Positions 61,207 to 64,000 of a stretch of 64,000 nt of DNA are shown here, piece by piece. Numbering within the stretch: position 1 is the stretch's first letter; each line of letters begins with the position of its first letter. Source of the stretch: NIOZ-UU13 sp035528395 (lineage in GTDB: Bacteria > Planctomycetota > Phycisphaerae > Sedimentisphaerales > Anaerobacaceae); the NCBI GenBank assembly GCA_035528395.1, contig DATKYR010000109.1, positions 1 through 64,000 on the forward strand, in the 5' to 3' direction. Position numbers and translations under genes: made by a program. The notes under the pieces are model-generated. The model made no database searches. It had not been told where the DNA came from and was given only the letters and a program-made list of their open reading frames with translations.

Positions 61207-62055
61207 ATGTTTAATCGTAAGTTGAGACCAAACCTATCTGGGGTGCCAGAGACGATGCTCTGGGCGCTGCACAATCGTGTCTCGGAAGCGACTCGTGATG
61301 ACGGCATCCTGCATGATCCCGAGGCCGTACGGATCTACCAGATGCTGGACTACGAATTCGAAGAGGCCTTTGGTCCCGCAGAGCCAACCAACGCCGTGAA
61401 ATCCGCAATGTTTGACGCCGAACTACGCGCGTTTCTCGACCGTCACCCAGACGGTGTTATCGTCAACCTCGGAGAGGGTCTCGAAACACAGCGTTTTCGC
61501 GTGGCAAGTGATGAAACGCTGTGGCTAAGTGTTGATCTACCGGAGGCGATTGCAATTCGGGAGCGCTTCATCGCCCCGGATGACAAACACCGGCACGTGG
61601 CGTTGTCGGCCCTTAACCGGGCGTGGTTCGACGAGGTCCCGGAAGAAAGGCCTGTCTACATTACTGCCCAGGGACTGTTGATGTACCTGCCTGAGGGGGA
61701 GGTGCGGTTGCTGCTCCAGGACTTCGCGGAGCGGTTTCCGGGCGCGTGGTTTACGTTTGACACGATCCCGAGGTGGTTGTCGCGCAAGACCGTCGGACGC
61801 GGCTGGAAGAAGACAGCACAATACACGACACCGAAGATGCCCTGGGGCATCGACCGTCACCAAATTGCTCCGACCCTGCGAGCTTGGGTGCCGACGCTCG
61901 ACGAGGTAACAGAGCTTCGGTGGTGGCGCTTCCCGCGCGGTGTGGGGCGATGGCTGTTTCCCCTACTGTTCGCAACGCCAATCCTGAACCGCCATACCCC
62001 AGTCATCACCCGCGTCCGTTTCAAAAGACAAAAAGGGTCAGGTTGTAATGTGTAA
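61207..62055 (+). CDS. SAM-dependent methyltransferase, LCM/Tcmp-like family
   Basis: 282 aa. AAGAAGGATATC precedes the ATG. Class I fold of the leucine carboxyl methyltransferase / polyketide O-methyltransferase group: MLWALHNRVSEATRDDGILH, DPEAVRIYQMLDYEFEEAFG, GVIVNLGEGLETQRFRV (SAM loop), LWLSVDLPEAIAIRERF and TAQGLLMYLPEGEVRLLLQD. Substrate unknown. Base composition is clearly more GC-rich than the flanks. With the attC-like site in front and 35-bp direct repeats on both sides, it looks like an acquired cassette. Confidence 0.88.
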   Translation: MFNRKLRPNLSGVPETMLWALHNRVSEATRDDGILHDPEAVRIYQMLDYEFEEAFGPAEPTNAVKSAMFDAELRAFLDRHPDGVIVNLGEGLETQRFRVASDETLWLSVDLPEAIAIRERFIAPDDKHRHVALSALNRAWFDEVPEERPVYITAQGLLMYLPEGEVRLLLQDFAERFPGAWFTFDTIPRWLSRKTVGRGWKKTAQYTTPKMPWGIDRHQIAPTLRAWVPTLDEVTELRWWRFPRGVGRWLFPLLFATPILNRHTPVITRVRFKRQKGSGCNV

Positions 62056-62182
62056 AAATGGAAAAACTAAGGGAATTAAAGGGGTACGTTACATTTTTCG
62101 ATGAGTTGTTCTTGATAATGACAGGTTTTGATAGAGGACAGCGGCTGGGCTGAATTACTGCGGAGCTTTGGGACGCAGAGGA

Positions 62183-62217
62183 CGGCTGGAATTAAGTATG
62201 GTGTACCCGGAATTAGT
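62183..62217 (+). repeat. 35-bp direct repeat, right copy, after the methyltransferase
   Basis: CGGCTGGAATTAAGTATGG through AATTAGT. A partial third copy (ACAGCGGCTGGG) lies at about 62138. Confidence 0.6.
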
Positions 62218-62295
62218 AAGCCGTTTTCAAGGGATTACTTATGGACTTCGGTCAAAGGGGTGTTATACTGAGGCTCGGAGAGGTCAGGAGTCTTA

Positions 62296-62472
62296 GAACC
62301 TATCCAAATAACCCGCTCTATTGCGTCCGGCTGCAAAGCCCGATGCCTGCGTTGTCGGTGAAAAAACGTTCTCAGCGTGGAGAAAACCACGCCTCCGAGC
62401 CTTTTTGGCCTGCCGCCTTGGCCTCGGACTTTTCGCTCGGCCTCATAACGACCCGGTTATCTGGATAGGCTC
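62296..62472. mobile_element. 177-bp MITE with TTA target duplication
   Basis: The terminal repeats GAACCTATCCAAATAACC (62296-62313) and the reverse complement of the right end GAGCCTATCCAGATAACC agree at 16 of 18. TTA flanks both ends (62293-62295 and 62473-62475), as expected for IS5-group elements. It has no coding capacity. Confidence 0.7.
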
Positions 62473-62483
62473 TTATACGGAAA

Positions 62484-62519
<36 letters not shown>

Positions 62520-62597
62520 GTTTTGCAAACTTATTGGTTAGATTGTGGTGAACTACACATAAAATGACCGGATCAAAGCGATCATGGAGGAATATTT

Positions 62598-63581
62598 ATG
62601 AAAGCAATTGTATACACAAAATACGGGCCTCCGGATGTTCTTCATCTCACAGAGGTAGAAAAACCTACTATCAAGGACAATGAAGTACTCATCAAAATAT
62701 TTGCGACAACAGTAACGACATACGACTGTTGGGTGCGAAGTTGCACAGCCCCTCCCGGGTTCTGGCTCCCCATGCGAATAGCAACAGGTATCAGAAAACC
62801 AAAGAAACCTATACTTGGGACTGAGTTAGCCGGGGAAATTGAATCAGTAGGCAAAGATGTAAGACGATTTAAGAAAGGTGACCGGGTTTTTGCATTTACC
62901 GGGATGAGTTTAGGTGCTTATGCCGAGTACATATGTCTGCCTGAAGAAGGGGTGGCAATAAAACCGGCCAATATGACCTATGAGGAAGCCGCCGCCGTCC
63001 TTCAAGGGGCATTAACCGCATTGTTTTTCCTTAGAAAAGGAAATATCCAGAGCGGACAAAAAGTCCTTATCTTTGGCGCTTCTGGAGGGGTCGGTAATTT
63101 TGCGGTACAGCTTGCCAAATACTTTGGGGCAGAAGTTACCGGGGTCTGCAGTACCCCGAAATTAGAAATGGTAAAATCTCTGGGAGCCGATAGGGTAATT
63201 GATTACACTAAAGAGGATTTTACCAAAAACGGCCAGACCTATGACATTATTTTTGACACGGTAGGCAAGACTTCAGTTTCACGTAGTAAAAGATCGCTAA
63301 ATAAAAAGGGATTCTATCTTTTTGCTACCTTTGGGCTGCCAATGCTTGTTCAAGTGCTATGGCTTTCAATGACAAGCAGCAAAAAAACATTTTTTGGGGT
63401 CTTAAAAGAAAGAACTGAAGATCTAATTTTCCTCAAAGAGCTTATTGAAGCGGGTAAGATAAAATCGGTCATAGATAGACGCTATCTGTTGGAACAAACC
63501 GCCGAGGCTCACAGGTATGTCGAAAAAGGACAGAAAAAGGGAAATGTAGTAATAACTTTGGAACATAATAATGAGTATTGA
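62598..63581 (+). CDS. Zinc-independent MDR-family NAD(P) oxidoreductase (quinone reductase-like)
   Basis: 327 aa. ATGGAGGAATATTT precedes the ATG. GroES-like N-terminal domain (MKAIVYTKYGPPDVLHLTEV, PILGTELAGEIESVG, RFKKGDRVFAF) and Rossmann domain with GASGGVGNFAVQLAKYFGAE and GADRVIDYTKEDF. The zinc-ligand Cys/His set of classic alcohol dehydrogenases is absent, as in quinone oxidoreductase-like members. It overlaps the next flavoprotein gene by 11 bases, so the two are translated together. Confidence 0.9.
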   Translation: MKAIVYTKYGPPDVLHLTEVEKPTIKDNEVLIKIFATTVTTYDCWVRSCTAPPGFWLPMRIATGIRKPKKPILGTELAGEIESVGKDVRRFKKGDRVFAFTGMSLGAYAEYICLPEEGVAIKPANMTYEEAAAVLQGALTALFFLRKGNIQSGQKVLIFGASGGVGNFAVQLAKYFGAEVTGVCSTPKLEMVKSLGADRVIDYTKEDFTKNGQTYDIIFDTVGKTSVSRSKRSLNKKGFYLFATFGLPMLVQVLWLSMTSSKKTFFGVLKERTEDLIFLKELIEAGKIKSVIDRRYLLEQTAEAHRYVEKGQKKGNVVITLEHNNEY

Positions 63582-64000
63582 AGTATTGGGAATTTCCGGG
63601 AGTCCTATAGAAAACAGTAACACGGACCGACTTATTCAAGCCGTATTGGATGCAACCGAGTTAGAATTCGAATTTGTGAAACTGAGCCAAATTAACATCA
63701 GACCTTGCCTTGCCTGTAAACAGTGTGTTCCGGACAACATCTGCAAAGTTAAGGATGATTTTCCGGAACTTGCAAAAACAATCAAGAAAGCCAAGGCATT
63801 GATTATTGGTGCATATATTCCCTATAAACAGATAGACGGTTTCACAAAAGCGCTTCTTGAGAGATTCTGGTCGCTGAGACATGTGAGCAACCTTCTTAGG
63901 GGCAAGCTGTGTGCAACGGTTCTAACCTACCTGAGTCCCGATGCGGCGGATAATGTCAATCAATCATTGGCCACAGAGTTAAAGGACATGGAACGTATGG
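63571..64000 (+). CDS. NADPH-dependent FMN reductase / iron-sulfur flavoprotein family, partial (3' end outside window)
   Basis: 143 codons from the ATG at 63571 to the window edge, all open. Flavodoxin-like start MSIEVLGISGSPIENSNTDR (phosphate loop), then PCLACKQCVPDNICKVKDDF with a C-x2-C-x2-C-x5-C cluster, as in iron-sulfur flavoproteins, and IIGAYIPYKQIDGFTKALLE. It likely binds FMN and perhaps a 4Fe-4S cluster, and acts in electron transfer with the overlapping oxidoreductase. Confidence 0.85.
   Translation, partial: MSIEVLGISGSPIENSNTDRLIQAVLDATELEFEFVKLSQINIRPCLACKQCVPDNICKVKDDFPELAKTIKKAKALIIGAYIPYKQIDGFTKALLERFWSLRHVSNLLRGKLCATVLTYLSPDAADNVNQSLATELKDMERM

Overview
The window looks like a chromosome segment of a Planctomycetota bacterium, most likely in or near Phycisphaerae/Sedimentisphaerales. 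This is inferred from protein style only, not from a marker gene. The signs are: pseudopilins with an N-terminal FTLIELLVVIAIIALL-type cleavage motif and a C-terminal H-x-DG-like tail; a specialised ECF-like sigma factor next to a giant Ser/Thr kinase with TPR, PD40 and LamG domains; dockerin-like, LamG and CBM secreted proteins; an ANRRNAQKSTGP-family gene; and repeats whose minus-strand translation gives the NKPN...ITKDYEN pattern. No rRNA or tRNA was recognised. TGA is clearly used as a stop codon.

Layout. (1) 1-21.1 kb is a plant-polysaccharide degradation region. It holds a CBM9-like secreted protein cut by the window edge, a pseudopilin, and a compact mannan operon (SSF symporter, AGE-family 2-epimerase, GH130 phosphorylase, GH26 mannanase). 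These are followed by a GH67 alpha-glucuronidase, a second SSF symporter, a CE12-like esterase fused to a GH43-like propeller, two (alpha/alpha)6-barrel glycosidases and a PL11 rhamnogalacturonan lyase. No SusC/SusD pair is seen, so uptake probably relies on the Na+/solute symporters. (2) 21.1-25.5 kb is a decayed zone: a DUF1287 fragment, a hairpin array, a truncated small membrane protein, an intact RhlE-like RNA helicase, an outer-membrane barrel with an in-frame TGA just before its terminal beta-signal, and an IS3 remnant. (3) 25.5-32.6 kb is an arn-type operon for 4-amino-4-deoxy-L-arabinose modification of lipid A (arnB, arnT-like, arnC, arnA, arnD). It has broken arnT paralogues on both sides. 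(4) 33-46.6 kb carries secreted dockerin/LamG proteins, the ECF sigma/kinase pair, an HTH relic, a group II intron 5' half without its reverse transcriptase, a modular CBM/Fn3-like protein and a second ECF sigma overlapping a four-TM protein. (5) 47-56.6 kb is a second pectin-related cluster: a BNR sialidase-like protein, GH28, a DegT aminotransferase, an intact IS with 8-bp target duplication, an FG-GAP/PL11-like protein and a PQQ-propeller protein. (6) 56.6-62.6 kb is repeat-rich and mosaic: a LamG 3'-end relic, the NKPN array, a gene framed by 80-bp direct repeats, inverted-repeat elements, a GspG-like pilin, small orphan genes, a methyltransferase behind an attC-like site, and a MITE. (7) 62.6-64 kb has an MDR oxidoreductase overlapping a flavoprotein that runs off the window.

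How the genes fit together. GH26 would release mannobiose, the 2-epimerase would convert it to mannosyl-glucose, and GH130 would phosphorolyse that to mannose-1-phosphate and glucose. The CE12/GH43-like, PL11, GH28, six-hairpin and FG-GAP proteins fit rhamnogalacturonan and pectin breakdown, and GH67 fits glucuronoxylan. The main point of interest beyond this is the amount of relic and repeat structure: several gene remnants and at least ten repeat structures, most of which can be verified directly in the sequence.
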